In this document: piece after piece, positions 37,344 through 47,317 of the stretch
Position numbering within the stretch: position 1 is the stretch's first letter
How the letters are laid out: each line of letters starts with the position of its first letter
Assembly: GCF_900142975.1 (NCBI RefSeq)
Contig: NZ_LT670848.1
Location: 310,001 to 374,000, forward strand
Reading direction: 5' to 3'
Length of the DNA: 64,000 bases
Source: Salegentibacter salegens
GTDB taxonomy: Bacteria; Bacteroidota; Bacteroidia; Flavobacteriales; Flavobacteriaceae
Translations under genes and position numbers: made by a program
The notes under the pieces: generated by a model
What the model was told of the DNA's origin: nothing
Seen by the model: the letters and a program-made list of their open reading frames with translations, nothing else
The model's database searches: none

Positions 37344-38102
37344 TTGAAACAGTCTAATCCATTTGTTTTTACTACCGGCGTCCTGGGATATCCCATCCTC
37401 TTTGTGCTGCTTATTTGGATAGTTTTTTGGTTTGAAATTCGCTTTGGGATTAGTTTTAACAATTTTGGCGTACGCCCGGGAGAAGTAAAAGGTTTGCGAG
37501 GTATTTTATTTTCGCCATTTATTCACGGTGATATAAAACATTTGTTCAATAATACCATCCCACTTTTTGTGCTTTCCATGTCGCTTTTTTATTTCTACAG
37601 AAAGATTAGCTGGCCGGTTCTAATTATTGGTTTACTTCTTACAGGCATTCTAACCTGGAGCATTGGGCGGCCTGCGAACCATATTGGGGCAAGTGGTATA
37701 ATTTACATGCTTGCTACTTTCTTATTTTTTAAAGGAATTTTTTCGAAATATTATAGGTTGGTTGCGCTTTCTTTAATCGTGGTTTTTCTTTACGGCGGAA
37801 TGTTATGGTATGTTACTCCAATTAATCCTGAAATTTCCTGGGAAGGGCATCTTTCGGGATTAATTTCGGGTTTCGCATTATCTGTTATTTATAGAAAGAA
37901 TTCTATTAAAAGTCCTAAATACGAATGGGAAAAACCTGAATACAGCGAAAAGGAAGATTTATTTATGCAGCATTTTGATGAAAATGGAAATTTTATTGAA
38001 AGACGCTTTGAAACAAATGAAGAAGAAGAAGAGCCTGAAGATGAATCAGGAATAACTTATCGCTATTTCTATAAGAAATCAGAATCTAAGAGTAAGGAAT
38101 AA
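37344..38102 (+). CDS. Rhomboid family intramembrane serine protease
   Basis: This polytopic membrane protease has six predicted hydrophobic segments. The catalytic Ser is in GASG (Ser117 from the chosen start) and the His in WEGHLSG (His169); HxxxN-type residues appear at HGDIKHLFNN. The frame is open back to an ATG at 37218, but that overlaps the rarA start region, so a TTG at 37344 (MKQSNPFVFTT) is preferred, giving 252 residues. The C-terminal tail is hydrophilic and strongly acidic (NEEEEEPEDE). The substrate is unknown. It ends 16 bases from rlmB, which is convergent. Confidence 0.88.
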   Translation: MKQSNPFVFTTGVLGYPILFVLLIWIVFWFEIRFGISFNNFGVRPGEVKGLRGILFSPFIHGDIKHLFNNTIPLFVLSMSLFYFYRKISWPVLIIGLLLTGILTWSIGRPANHIGASGIIYMLATFLFFKGIFSKYYRLVALSLIVVFLYGGMLWYVTPINPEISWEGHLSGLISGFALSVIYRKNSIKSPKYEWEKPEYSEKEDLFMQHFDENGNFIERRFETNEEEEEPEDESGITYRYFYKKSESKSKE

Positions 38103-38118
38103 GAATCTTTTGGAGTTC

Positions 38119-38859
38119 CTAAGAAGTTTGCCGCTGCCTTATCGCTTCATATAAAAATACACCACAGGCCACGGAAACATTTAAGGATTCAATTTTCCCA
38201 AACATAGGAAGTTTGGCCTTCTTATCTACACTTTTTAAAATTGAATTGGAAACTCCTTTGGCTTCGTTTCCCATCACAATAGCTGAAGCCTGGTTGAAAT
38301 CTACATCGTAAACAGTATCATCGGTTTTCTCGGTAGCAGCCACAATTTGCACTCCCGAAGATTGGAGGTAGAAAACGGCATCTTTTATATGATTCACTTT
38401 TACAATAGGGAGGTTAAAAACTCCGCCAGCCGAAGTTTTAACGGTATCGGCATTTAAAGGAGCACCACCTTTTTCAGGAATAATTATGGCGTCAACTCCG
38501 GTGCATTCTGCGGTTCTAATAATAGCTCCAAAATTACGGACATCGGTAATTTGATCTAAAAGAAGGAAAAGGGGAGTGGTTTTTTCTGTAAGAATTTTTT
38601 CAATTGTTTCTTCAAGGTTTCCAAATTTAATTGGAGAAATTGTTGCTACCACACCCTGGTGATTTCCTTTGGAAAGTTTATAAAGTTTTTCTTCTGGCAC
38701 AAAGGAAATATTATAACTGCCTTTTTGGATAAGATGATTCAATTCCTGAAATAAAGGGCCTGAGAGGCCTTTTTGAATATAAACCTTATCTATACTCTTT
38801 CCTCCCTGAATTGCTTCAATAACCGCTCTAATTCCAAAAATACGTGTAGTTTCTTCCAT
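38119..38859 (-). CDS. rlmB: 23S rRNA (guanosine-2'-O-)-methyltransferase RlmB type (TrmH family)
   Basis: This SPOUT methyltransferase of 246 residues has an N-terminal substrate-binding domain (IFGIRAVIEAIQGGKSIDKVY) and a C-terminal trefoil-knot domain with motif 1 DQITDVRNFGAIIRTAE, motif 2 AIVMGNEAKGVS and motif 3 LPMFGKIESLNVSVACGVFL. RlmB modifies G2251 of 23S rRNA in E. coli; a tRNA- or other rRNA-directed TrmH paralogue cannot be excluded. Confidence 0.92.
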   Translation of the reverse strand: MEETTRIFGIRAVIEAIQGGKSIDKVYIQKGLSGPLFQELNHLIQKGSYNISFVPEEKLYKLSKGNHQGVVATISPIKFGNLEETIEKILTEKTTPLFLLLDQITDVRNFGAIIRTAECTGVDAIIIPEKGGAPLNADTVKTSAGGVFNLPIVKVNHIKDAVFYLQSSGVQIVAATEKTDDTVYDVDFNQASAIVMGNEAKGVSNSILKSVDKKAKLPMFGKIESLNVSVACGVFLYEAIRQRQTS

Positions 38860-38903
38860 AGCGCAAAGGTAGGTTTTGTTTTTAAAATTATGGAATTACT
38901 GGA

Positions 38904-38935
38904 AATAAAAAAACCACCCGGTTAAGGGTGGTTTT
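38904..38935 (-). terminator. Intrinsic terminator after susD-like gene
   Basis: A nine-bp stem (AAACCACCC, 38911-38919, with GGGTGGTTT, 38926-38934) encloses GGTTAA. On the minus strand it is followed by a T-rich run. Confidence 0.85.
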
Positions 38936-38958
38936 ATAAGTATTAATTGAACTCTTGA

Positions 38959-40380
38959 TTACTGAACATCCCAGAAAATAGGAGTTTGAGCAGAGTCACC
39001 TCCAATTGCCTCGGCAGCTGCCTCGTAATTGGTTTCATTAAGGTTAGTCTCATCTACTGGATAAGTATATCTTAATGGTACTTCAGTTTCAAATTCCGAA
39101 GGAATGTTTAATTCTGGAGCATCATATTTTCTCCATACTGACCATCCCTGGAAAGGATTGTCAAACATAGCGATCCAGTACTGAGTAGCAAATTGCTCTT
39201 CAGAACCATCATATGCTACATCACCCTGAGAAAGGTAAGATGAAATTGCAGCTTCATCAGTTATTCCCCAGTATTCCATAGAAGCAGTGATTGCAGCGTT
39301 GTAATGAGTTTCAGCATCACCAGGTACGTTATAACCAAGTTCGGCAGCTCTAGACTGGTTGAAGCGAACTTCAGCATAGTCTAATAAGATACCTTCACGA
39401 GTTGGCTGTAAAAATGGATCACCAATTTGGGTAAATGAGCTAAAATTGTTAAGTCCTCCGTAGATACCTCCATTATATCCTTCAATGTTTTCATCAAAAT
39501 AGACCATTCTTCTTGGATCATTAAGATCATTCATATAATCTACGATGGTATTAGCAGCCAGGAAGTCAGAACGTCCACTAAGTACAAGATCTTCCCAAAG
39601 TGGGTTACCATAAGGATCGTTACCCTGGTATTCAACAGTAGCATTATCGGCATTAGCCATAAATACACCATCTGTAACTGCGGATTCTACAGTTGATTGC
39701 GAAAGACCTGGATTAGCATCTGAAATTCTCATACCTAATCTCAATTTAAGAGAGTTAGCGAACATCATCCATTTGCTCATATCTCCACCGTAAACAACAT
39801 CGGCGCCAACGTATCCCTGTCCTGCAGATAACATTGTGCCTACGTTGTCTAATCTAGAGATTAGATCTTCGTAAATCACCATATCATCATCATAAGCGGG
39901 TAATGGAAATTCGTCAGCCTTCCCTGCTTGAGAGTAAGGAATATCTCCAAAACTATCTACAAGTACGTGCCACGCATAAACTTCAATTACTTCTAATTGC
40001 CCCATGCGAGCATCTTTTTCCGCTTGTTCAAGTTCGCCATTTGCTTCAACAATTGCTTTTGCATCCTGAATGTCAAGAATTACATCTCTATAGATTTCTG
40101 ACCATACATTATCTGGATTTGTTCTTGCAGTAAAGTTATAATTTGTCTCATCTACATACGTGGTTGTAGTAAAGTACTGCGCAAGAAACCTGTACAATCC
40201 ATCATTTACGTTAGGCGATGCCATATTATCTGATAAACTTACCGTTGCTGCGGTAAATAAGAAATCAGAAGCAACCTGCGTAGGGTTTTTGGGATCTCTG
40301 TTAAGATCCTCATATTGCTCGTCACTCTGGCAAGACCATAGTGTTACGAGTGCTGTTAGCGCTACAATATATTTCTTCAT
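38959..40380 (-). CDS. SusD/RagB family nutrient-binding outer-membrane lipoprotein
   Basis: This surface lipoprotein of 473 residues caps the SusC-type channel and captures ligand. The lipobox is LWSCQ (Cys16). The N-terminal YEDLNRDPKNPTQV and the helix YAWHVLVDSFGDIPYSQA fit the SusD-like_2 group, as does the C-terminal GWSVWRKYDAPEL. This group is often peptide- or oligosaccharide-associated; the ligand cannot be read. It follows the SusC-type gene by 11 bases. No glycoside hydrolase, sulfatase, peptidase or sigma/anti-sigma pair lies beside it. Confidence 0.95.
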   Translation of the reverse strand: MKKYIVALTALVTLWSCQSDEQYEDLNRDPKNPTQVASDFLFTAATVSLSDNMASPNVNDGLYRFLAQYFTTTTYVDETNYNFTARTNPDNVWSEIYRDVILDIQDAKAIVEANGELEQAEKDARMGQLEVIEVYAWHVLVDSFGDIPYSQAGKADEFPLPAYDDDMVIYEDLISRLDNVGTMLSAGQGYVGADVVYGGDMSKWMMFANSLKLRLGMRISDANPGLSQSTVESAVTDGVFMANADNATVEYQGNDPYGNPLWEDLVLSGRSDFLAANTIVDYMNDLNDPRRMVYFDENIEGYNGGIYGGLNNFSSFTQIGDPFLQPTREGILLDYAEVRFNQSRAAELGYNVPGDAETHYNAAITASMEYWGITDEAAISSYLSQGDVAYDGSEEQFATQYWIAMFDNPFQGWSVWRKYDAPELNIPSEFETEVPLRYTYPVDETNLNETNYEAAAEAIGGDSAQTPIFWDVQ

Positions 40381-40391
40381 AATTATTTTTA

Positions 40392-43300
40392 TTAAAAGTT
40401 AAATTTAAGGCTAGCACCAATTTCCCTCATTGATGGGTAAGCACCAGACTGATAACCTTGAATGTTTCCTGAACTAAGTCCAGCTTCTGGATCAGAATAT
40501 GGAATATTCTTGTGAATTATCCAAAGGTTTCTACCTATTAAAGATATAGAAGCATTGGTGAATGGCGTAGCATCTATAAATTGAGATCCAAAGTTATAGG
40601 TTAAACTAGCTTCTCTTAGCTTTACGAAAGAAGCGTCATAAATATGACCTTCGTTAGCATCTCTACCGTAACCAAAAGGGTTACCAAAGTAATCGGTTCT
40701 TGCTCTTGTAGTGTTTTCAGAAGTGTTGGTCACTGTGTAATCACCATTAGAGTCATACTCGATATCTCCCTGAACACCGTTAAGTATAACTCCACCTTGT
40801 TCAGCTTCAGGAATATAACCTGGATCTCCAGGTTCTAAATCTGGATTAAATAATGGATTTCGTTTTGGGTTACCAAGCTCATTAAGGCCTACACTGCTTT
40901 CATACACTCCAGTTGCACGTCCATACCAGGTGTCTAAAGAGAAAATATCTCCACCTTGTTGAACGTCTACAAGGAAGTTTAAGGTAAGGTTTTTGTAAGA
41001 GATAGAATTAGATACACCACCTGTCCAATCTGGTTGGATATTACCGATTGTATAGTTAGCATTTGGTGTTCTAGCGTAATAACCTCCAGAGGTAATTACC
41101 TGGTTCCCATTATCATCATAAACATAAGCTGAACCTCTAATGGCGCCATAAGGCTCTCCAGGAACGGCATTAATTGAAATCCCACCTTGAGGATTAGCTA
41201 GCTGTAATACATCAATACCGTCTTCAAGTTCAAGAACCTCACTTCTGTTTCTTGCCCAGTTAATGTTCATGTTCCAGTTAAAGTCTTCAGTTCTAATTGG
41301 GTTTAAGTTTAAAGAGACTTCAAACCCTTTATTTTCAATTGTACCAGCATTTAAAAGCTTAGTAGCGAAACCAGTTGCGGTAGATACCGGTACCGGAGTA
41401 ATTTGGTTCTCTGTTTGAGAGTTGTAGTAAGATACATCAAAACCTACTCTTCTATCAAAGAAGTTCGCTTCAATACCTACTTCGTAAGATTTCATACGCT
41501 CAGGATCAAGAGCCAGGTTAGCCAATTGAGAGTTGTTACTTGCCCATCCAGCAGATCCAAAAGGAGCTGAGATTTGGTAAGTATTAAAAACTCTATAAGG
41601 GTCTGTATCATTACCTACCTCTGCGTAGTTAGCTCTTAACTTAGCAAAACTTAACCAGTTAGCATCTATCACATTAGAAAGAAGTACACTGGTAGAAATT
41701 GATGGGTAGTAAAAAGTATTGTTTTCTTTTGGAAGGGTAGAAGAACGGTCTCTTCTTATAGTACCTTCTAAGAAATAAGTGTCTAAATAACCTACACCAA
41801 CACTTCCTTTATTTTTTCTTTCCTCTTGCAACTCGTCAAAAGTATCAAAAGAGAATCTACCTAAAACACTAAATACATCATTGATCTCGTAATTAAGGTT
41901 AATGTTACCAAAATATCTGTTACGAGTATCTGTTGAATAGTTTTCGTAAAGTGTCCAATATGGGTTATCTGTATAAATAGGAGTAAGGTTATCTGGGCCA
42001 TTAGCGTTCCAGGTAATGTTTTCTCCTGTAGCAAAATAAGCTGCTCTTTGATCGTAAATATCCACGTTAGCCTGATTCCACTGTCTAAAAGATTGCATAA
42101 TGTTTAGCTCACTGTAACCAGTACCATATCTACCTTTACCGTCTGTTTTAGTGTAGGTAATGTTGGCTTGTGCAGAAAATTTATCAGTAAATTCATGTTC
42201 ACCGCTAAACTTTAAAGTATTTCTTTTTATCTGGCTGTTTGGTAAGTTACCTTGTTGATTAAAGTTCGTGCCACTTATCCTAAACGAACTTTTATCGGTT
42301 CCGCCATCTAAAGCAACAGAGTTAATCATCGTGTAACCTGTCTCCCAAATAGCGTTAGGATTATTTTCTCCGGCTTCCCAGGGAGTTGCTTGTTGGTAGA
42401 AATCATAATCTGTTCCTTCTAACTGTGGGTAAATTGAATTCCACTGGTAAATTGGTTGTCCTTCAAATCTCGCACCAAAAGAAGCATCTTCTGTAAAAGG
42501 AGTTACTTGATCAAGATTTCCATCGCCGTCTACATCATACAGATTAAAGTATTCATCACCATCGGGTCCATAACCTCTTAGGTAACCAGCGCCGTATTCG
42601 TCTTGATATTCTGGAAGGGTGTTCATGTCTGCGTGAGAAGTCATAAGGGTAGAGCTAACAGAAACTCCAATTCCTTTTCCTTTGCTACCTTTTTTAGTTT
42701 CGATAATAATTGCCCCGTTTGCAGCCCTGGCACCGTAAAGTGCGGTTGCAGCAGCACCTTTAAGTACGTTAATAGAAGCAATGTCATTTGGGTTAATGTC
42801 AGAAGCAGCGTTACCATAATCGTAACCACCTCTACCTGCGTCCTGGCCTGTTCTGTTGGTATTCGCGTTACTTACCGGAGTACCATCAATAACGAATAAT
42901 GCCTGGTTGTTTCCTGTTAATGAGGAACTACCACGAATTACTACGTTAGACGAACCTCCCATAGTACCAGAAGATGATACCTTAAGACCCGCAACTTTAC
43001 CAGAAAGAGAGTTTACGAAGTTCTGTGTCGGAACATCAGATACTTCACTACCATCTACTTCCTGTGTAGCGTAACCAAGAGATTTTTTTTCTCTTTTAAT
43101 ACCAAGGGCAGTTACTACTACTGCATCTAATTGAGCTGAATCTGTAGTTAATGTCACATCTATCGTGTCATTGTTTGCTACCGTATACTCTGCAGTTTGC
43201 ATTCCAACGAAAGAGTAAACCAATACATCGCCTTGTGTAGCTGGTATTGAGTAATTTCCGTCAAAATCTGTTTGGGTACCAGTGTTGGTTCCCTGAATTA

Positions 43301-43433
43301 AAACGGTTACACCTGGAAGGGGTAACCCGTCTTCATCGACTACCGTACCGGTAATCGTTCGTTCTTGTGCAAAAGTAATTTGCACAACTAACACTAATAA
43401 AAGTGTTAGAATACTACTAAACTTTGTTCTCAT
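40392..43433 (-). CDS. SusC/RagA family TonB-linked outer-membrane transporter
   Basis: This 1013-residue TonB-dependent channel imports the ligand captured by the SusD-like partner. The order is a signal peptide ending ITFAQ, a carboxypeptidase-D-like regulatory domain (TITGTVVDEDGLPLPGVTVL), a SusC plug (ALGIKREKKSLGYATQEV; VVIRGSSSLTGNNQALFVID), a 22-strand barrel, and a final strand GASLKFNF. No N-terminal STN domain is seen, so signalling through a FecR-type anti-sigma factor is not expected. Confidence 0.96.
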   Translation of the reverse strand: MRTKFSSILTLLLVLVVQITFAQERTITGTVVDEDGLPLPGVTVLIQGTNTGTQTDFDGNYSIPATQGDVLVYSFVGMQTAEYTVANNDTIDVTLTTDSAQLDAVVVTALGIKREKKSLGYATQEVDGSEVSDVPTQNFVNSLSGKVAGLKVSSSGTMGGSSNVVIRGSSSLTGNNQALFVIDGTPVSNANTNRTGQDAGRGGYDYGNAASDINPNDIASINVLKGAAATALYGARAANGAIIIETKKGSKGKGIGVSVSSTLMTSHADMNTLPEYQDEYGAGYLRGYGPDGDEYFNLYDVDGDGNLDQVTPFTEDASFGARFEGQPIYQWNSIYPQLEGTDYDFYQQATPWEAGENNPNAIWETGYTMINSVALDGGTDKSSFRISGTNFNQQGNLPNSQIKRNTLKFSGEHEFTDKFSAQANITYTKTDGKGRYGTGYSELNIMQSFRQWNQANVDIYDQRAAYFATGENITWNANGPDNLTPIYTDNPYWTLYENYSTDTRNRYFGNINLNYEINDVFSVLGRFSFDTFDELQEERKNKGSVGVGYLDTYFLEGTIRRDRSSTLPKENNTFYYPSISTSVLLSNVIDANWLSFAKLRANYAEVGNDTDPYRVFNTYQISAPFGSAGWASNNSQLANLALDPERMKSYEVGIEANFFDRRVGFDVSYYNSQTENQITPVPVSTATGFATKLLNAGTIENKGFEVSLNLNPIRTEDFNWNMNINWARNRSEVLELEDGIDVLQLANPQGGISINAVPGEPYGAIRGSAYVYDDNGNQVITSGGYYARTPNANYTIGNIQPDWTGGVSNSISYKNLTLNFLVDVQQGGDIFSLDTWYGRATGVYESSVGLNELGNPKRNPLFNPDLEPGDPGYIPEAEQGGVILNGVQGDIEYDSNGDYTVTNTSENTTRARTDYFGNPFGYGRDANEGHIYDASFVKLREASLTYNFGSQFIDATPFTNASISLIGRNLWIIHKNIPYSDPEAGLSSGNIQGYQSGAYPSMREIGASLKFNF

Positions 43434-43850
43434 TTTTAAATTTGTTTGAATTAGCCAAGGCCAAAAGTGCTAATAAATGGTTAATAAAACAAACTTTTGA
43501 TTTTAAAAATAGCGTTCTATTTTAAGTAAATGTTAATATTTGTGCATAGAACGGTTAGAGTCAGGCGCTAAAGAGAAATAGGCTAAATGTTAAAAAATTA
43601 GAAAATTATTGAGATTTAGTCTCAAACTATCATTAAAATCTAAAAAACCCATTTGTAAGAAGAGCCTCCCCGGTTTTAGTTGGATGCATTTTCTTAGATA
43701 AATACCTATTTATTATATGGGATTTCTGTCTCTCAGATTATCCTTCTGAAAATTAATTCATTATAGTTTGATAAATTTGTTTTTATTTCTACATTTGCAA
43801 ACCCTAAAAAACAGGGGATTAAATTTATTAATAATTAGGTAAAAGAAATT
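43434..43850. other. 417-bp intergenic region between susC-like gene and rpsL
   Basis: This divergent spacer holds the rpsL promoter (43767-43797) and a possible susC promoter on the minus strand (GTTTG at 43490-43494 and TAGCACTTTTG at 43462-43472). A small perfect hairpin TTGAGA/TCTCAA lies at 43609-43625. I see no credible ORF, RNA gene or repeat in the remainder. Confidence 0.6.
43767..43797 (+). promoter_or_regulatory. Promoter of the str-S10-spc ribosomal block
   Basis: TTTG (43767-43770), 19 bases, then TACATTTG (43790-43797), a full match to the Bacteroidota consensus. The start site near 43803 gives a leader of roughly 48 nt before rpsL. Confidence 0.7.
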
Positions 43851-44225
43851 ATGCCAACAATTTCACAATTAGTACGAAAAGGAAGAGCCCAGATAACCAA
43901 GAAGAGTAAATCGGCTGCTTTAGATTCGTGCCCTCAAAGAAGAGGAGTGTGCACACGTGTGTATACTACTACACCTAAGAAACCAAACTCGGCGATGCGT
44001 AAAGTTGCTAGGGTGAGGTTAACTAACGGAAAAGAAGTTAACGCTTATATTCCAGGTGAGGGTCACAATCTACAAGAGCACTCGATAGTATTGGTTAGAG
44101 GTGGAAGGGTAAAAGATTTACCAGGTGTAAGATACCACATTGTTCGCGGTGCATTAGATACTGCGGGTGTTGAAGGTAGAAGCCAGCGTAGGTCTAAATA
44201 CGGAGCCAAACGCCCTAAAAAGTAA
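43851..44225 (+). CDS. rpsL: 30S ribosomal protein S12
   Basis: S12 sits at the decoding centre of the small subunit. The conserved loops [16 protein letters not shown] and [13 protein letters not shown] are present in 124 residues. The lysines associated with streptomycin sensitivity (K42- and K87-equivalents, in TPKKPNS and RVKDLPG) are both Lys, so no classic rpsL resistance change is visible. First gene of the str unit. Confidence 0.99.
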   Translation: MPTISQLVRKGRAQITKKSKSAALDSCPQRRGVCTRVYTTTPKKPNSAMRKVARVRLTNGKEVNAYIPGEGHNLQEHSIVLVRGGRVKDLPGVRYHIVRGALDTAGVEGRSQRRSKYGAKRPKK

Positions 44226-44248
44226 TTAAAAACTTTTAATGTAAAGAA

Positions 44249-44725
44249 ATGAGAAGAAGACAGGCCAAAAAAAGACCGCTTTTACCAGATCCAAAATTTA
44301 ACGATCAACTTGTTACACGTTTCGTGAACATGATGATGTGGGATGGAAAAAAATCGGTAGCCTTTAAAATTTTCTATGATACAATCGCGATTATAGAAGA
44401 GAAGAAACAAGACGAAGAAAAAACAGGTTTGGAAATTTGGAAAGATGCTCTTTCTAATGTTATGCCTCACGTTGAAGTTAGAAGTAGACGAGTTGGAGGT
44501 GCAACCTTTCAAATCCCAATGCAAATAAGACCAGATAGAAAAGTAGCAACTGCTATGAAGTGGTTAATTTCATTTGCGCGTAAGAGAAACGAAAAATCTA
44601 TGGCGCAGAAATTAGCTTCTGAAGTTCTTGCTGCTGCCAAAGAAGAAGGCGCTGCAGTTAAGAGAAGGGTTGATACTCATAAAATGGCTGAAGCTAATAA
44701 AGCATTCTCTCACTTTAGATTCTAA
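44249..44725 (+). CDS. rpsG: 30S ribosomal protein S7
   Basis: S7 nucleates assembly of the 30S head. The N-terminal [16 protein letters not shown] and the [18 protein letters not shown] beta-hairpin region are characteristic; 158 residues. It lies 23 bases after rpsL and five before fusA. Confidence 0.99.
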   Translation: MRRRQAKKRPLLPDPKFNDQLVTRFVNMMMWDGKKSVAFKIFYDTIAIIEEKKQDEEKTGLEIWKDALSNVMPHVEVRSRRVGGATFQIPMQIRPDRKVATAMKWLISFARKRNEKSMAQKLASEVLAAAKEEGAAVKRRVDTHKMAEANKAFSHFRF

Positions 44726-44730
44726 GAAAA

Positions 44731-46839
44731 ATGGCACAAAGAGATTTAAAATTTACCAGAAATATAGGAATTGCAGCTCATATTGATGCGGGTAAAACCA
44801 CTACAACAGAGCGTATTCTATATTATACAGGGATAAGCCACAAAATAGGTGAGGTGCACGATGGTGCGGCTACTATGGACTGGATGGAGCAGGAGCAGGA
44901 AAGAGGTATTACAATTACTTCTGCTGCAACACATTGTAAGTGGATGTATAGAGATCAGGAATTTACGGTAAATATTATCGATACTCCTGGTCACGTAGAC
45001 TTTACTGTAGAGGTAGAGCGTTCTTTACGTGTTCTTGATGGTGTGGTTGCATTGTTTAGTGCTGTAGATGGTGTTGAGCCACAATCTGAAACTGTTTGGA
45101 GACAGGCAGATAAATATAAAGTACCACGTTTAGGATTTGTAAATAAAATGGACCGTCAGGGAGCTGACTTCTTTAATGTGTGTAAGCAGGTTAGAGAAAT
45201 GCTAGGTGGAAACCCAGTGCCATTACAAGTTCCTATTGGTGACGAAATAGACTTTAAAGGAGTTGTTGATCTTATTTCCAAAAAAGCAGTTATTTGGAAT
45301 GATGAAGATCACGGGATGACCTATGAAACCATAGATATTCCTGAAGAACTTATGGAGGATGTGAATAAATACCGAACTGAGCTTGTAGAAGCTGTAGCCG
45401 AGTATGATGAGGCATTGATGGAAAAGTTCTTTGAAGATGAAAATTCAATTACTGAAGATGAGATTATTGCTGCGCTTAGAGCTGCAACTATAGATATGTC
45501 TATCATACCTATGATGTGTGGTTCTGCCTTTAAAAACAAAGGTGTACAGGCAATGCTTGATGCAGTTATGAGATATATGCCTTCTCCAGTAGATGTAGAA
45601 GCTATTGTAGGAACAAATCCTGATACTGGTGAAGACGAAAGCAGAAAGCCACACGTTGACTCTCCTTTCTCTGCATTAGCATTTAAAATTGCTACTGATC
45701 CTTTTGTGGGTCGTTTGGCATTCTTCCGTGTTTACTCGGGAGCTTTAGATGCAGGATCTTATGTATTGAACAATAGATCAGGTAAAAAAGAACGTATTTC
45801 TCGTATTTACCAGATGCATTCTAATAAGCAGGAGCCTATAAATAGAATTGAAGCTGGTGATATTGGTGCCGCTGTTGGTTTTAAAGATATTAAAACCGGA
45901 GATACGCTTACCGATGAAAAACACCCAATCGTTCTTGAATCTATGACTTTCCCTGAGCCTGTAATTGGAATCGCGGTAGAGCCTAAGACAAAAGCCGATG
46001 TTGATAAAATGGGTATGGCTTTAGCTAAATTAGCTGAAGAAGATCCAACTTTCCAGGTGAAGACTGATGAAATTTCAGGACAAACCATTATCTCTGGTAT
46101 GGGAGAGCTTCATATTGAAATTCTTGTAGATCGTTTAAAGAGAGAATTTAAAGTTGAAGTAAACGAAGGTCAGCCTCAGGTTGAGTACAAAGAAACAGTA
46201 ACTAAAAACGCTGAACACAGAGAGGTTTATAAAAAGCAATCTGGTGGTCGTGGTAAATTTGCTGATATTGTATTCGAAATGGGACCTGTAGACAAAGACT
46301 TTGAAGGAAAAGGACTTCAGTTTGTAGATACTATTAAAGGTGGACGTATTCCTAAAGAGTTTGTTCCTTCGGTAGAAAAAGGATTTAAAGAGGCTATGAA
46401 AAACGGGCCAATGGCCGGTTTCCAAATGGATACTTTAAAAGTAACCCTTAAGGATGGATCTTTCCACCCTGTAGATTCCGATCAACTTTCTTTCGAATTG
46501 GCTGCAAAAATGGGTTACAAAGCCGCTGCTAAAAAAGCCGGTGCTGTAGTTCTTGAGCCAATTATGAAAATTGAAGTAGTAACTCCAGAAGAAAACATGG
46601 GAGATATTGTTGGTGACTTGAACCGTAGAAGAGGTCAGGTAAACAGCATGTCCGATAGATCTGGAGCTAAGATTATTAAGGCGGAAGTGCCTTTGTCTGA
46701 AATGTTTGGATATGTAACCACATTAAGAACATTGTCTTCTGGTAGAGCAACTTCAACTATGGAATTTTCTCACTATGCTGAAACTCCTTCTAATATTTCA
46801 GAAGAAGTTATTAAAGCAGCAAAAGGTACAAACGAATAA
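44731..46839 (+). CDS. fusA: Elongation factor G
   Basis: This translocase GTPase has 702 residues. G1 is [15 protein letters not shown], the switch region carries [16 protein letters not shown]3 is DTPGHVDF and G4 [10 protein letters not shown]. Domains IV and V follow ([34 protein letters not shown]). tuf does not follow; rpsJ does, ten bases later. That is the usual order in this phylum. Confidence 0.99.
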   Translation: MAQRDLKFTRNIGIAAHIDAGKTTTTERILYYTGISHKIGEVHDGAATMDWMEQEQERGITITSAATHCKWMYRDQEFTVNIIDTPGHVDFTVEVERSLRVLDGVVALFSAVDGVEPQSETVWRQADKYKVPRLGFVNKMDRQGADFFNVCKQVREMLGGNPVPLQVPIGDEIDFKGVVDLISKKAVIWNDEDHGMTYETIDIPEELMEDVNKYRTELVEAVAEYDEALMEKFFEDENSITEDEIIAALRAATIDMSIIPMMCGSAFKNKGVQAMLDAVMRYMPSPVDVEAIVGTNPDTGEDESRKPHVDSPFSALAFKIATDPFVGRLAFFRVYSGALDAGSYVLNNRSGKKERISRIYQMHSNKQEPINRIEAGDIGAAVGFKDIKTGDTLTDEKHPIVLESMTFPEPVIGIAVEPKTKADVDKMGMALAKLAEEDPTFQVKTDEISGQTIISGMGELHIEILVDRLKREFKVEVNEGQPQVEYKETVTKNAEHREVYKKQSGGRGKFADIVFEMGPVDKDFEGKGLQFVDTIKGGRIPKEFVPSVEKGFKEAMKNGPMAGFQMDTLKVTLKDGSFHPVDSDQLSFELAAKMGYKAAAKKAGAVVLEPIMKIEVVTPEENMGDIVGDLNRRRGQVNSMSDRSGAKIIKAEVPLSEMFGYVTTLRTLSSGRATSTMEFSHYAETPSNISEEVIKAAKGTNE

Positions 46840-46849
46840 TATTAGGAAA

Positions 46850-47155
46850 ATGAGTCAAAAAATAAGAATAAAACTAAAATCCTACGATCATAACCTGGTA
46901 GATAAATCTGCAGAGAAGATCGTGAAAACTGTAAAAACTACAGGTGCGGTGGTAACAGGACCAATTCCATTACCTACACACAAAAAACTTTTTACTGTTT
47001 TACGTTCTCCGCACGTGAACAAGAAAGCCAGAGAGCAATTTCAATTAAGCTCTTATAAAAGGCTTTTGGATATCTACAGTTCTTCTTCAAAAACTATTGA
47101 TGCGTTAATGAAGTTAGAATTACCAAGTGGGGTTGAAGTAGAGATCAAGGTATAA
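46850..47155 (+). CDS. rpsJ: 30S ribosomal protein S10
   Basis: S10 has 101 residues starting [15 protein letters not shown] longer in-frame reading back to 46775 overlaps fusA and is rejected because S10 begins at this Met in all relatives. [23 protein letters not shown] is the conserved loop. It lies 10 bases after fusA, so here S10 belongs to the str unit and is parted from rplC by 162 bases. Confidence 0.98.
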   Translation: MSQKIRIKLKSYDHNLVDKSAEKIVKTVKTTGAVVTGPIPLPTHKKLFTVLRSPHVNKKAREQFQLSSYKRLLDIYSSSSKTIDALMKLELPSGVEVEIKV

Positions 47156-47181
47156 GTCATCTCCGCGAAGGCGGAGATCTC
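47156..47181 (+). repeat. GTCAT palindromic repeat, copy 1
   Basis: GTC, then stem ATCTCCGC (47159-47166), loop GAAG, stem GCGGAGAT (47171-47178). It starts directly after the rpsJ stop and is related to the two copies at 61158-61218. Confidence 0.75.
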
Positions 47182-47183
47182 AA

Positions 47184-47287
47184 GATTCTCACCGTTGTGA
47201 GAAATACATGTCCCGAGCAGTTGGCGAGGGAAAAACGGAAGAAAGATACATTCAGGGCGAAAGTATTTTTCTGCCCTGAATTTTTTT
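47184..47287 (+). promoter_or_regulatory. Candidate r-protein leader/attenuator before rplC
   Basis: Three hairpins lie in series. TTCTCAC pairs with GTGAGAA around CGTT (47186-47203). TCCC-GA-GC pairs with GC-GA-GGGA (47211-47231), where the two GA steps can form tandem sheared G-A pairs. Last is an intrinsic terminator, ATTCAGGGC with GCCCTGAAT followed by T7 (47250-47287). The U-run ends 30 nt before rplC, and rplD (L4) is the second gene downstream. The layout resembles the L4-controlled S10 leader of E. coli; regulation by L4 here is an inference. Confidence 0.55.
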
Positions 47288-47317
47288 AAATAAATAAGTA
47301 ATAATCAATAATTAATT

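Noticed and set aside
38959..43433. Complete polysaccharide utilisation locus
   Set aside because: Only the SusC/SusD pair is present; no glycoside hydrolase, lyase, sulfatase or regulator lies beside it.
46775..46849. N-terminal extension of S10
   Set aside because: It overlaps fusA in another frame and is absent from S10 proteins.
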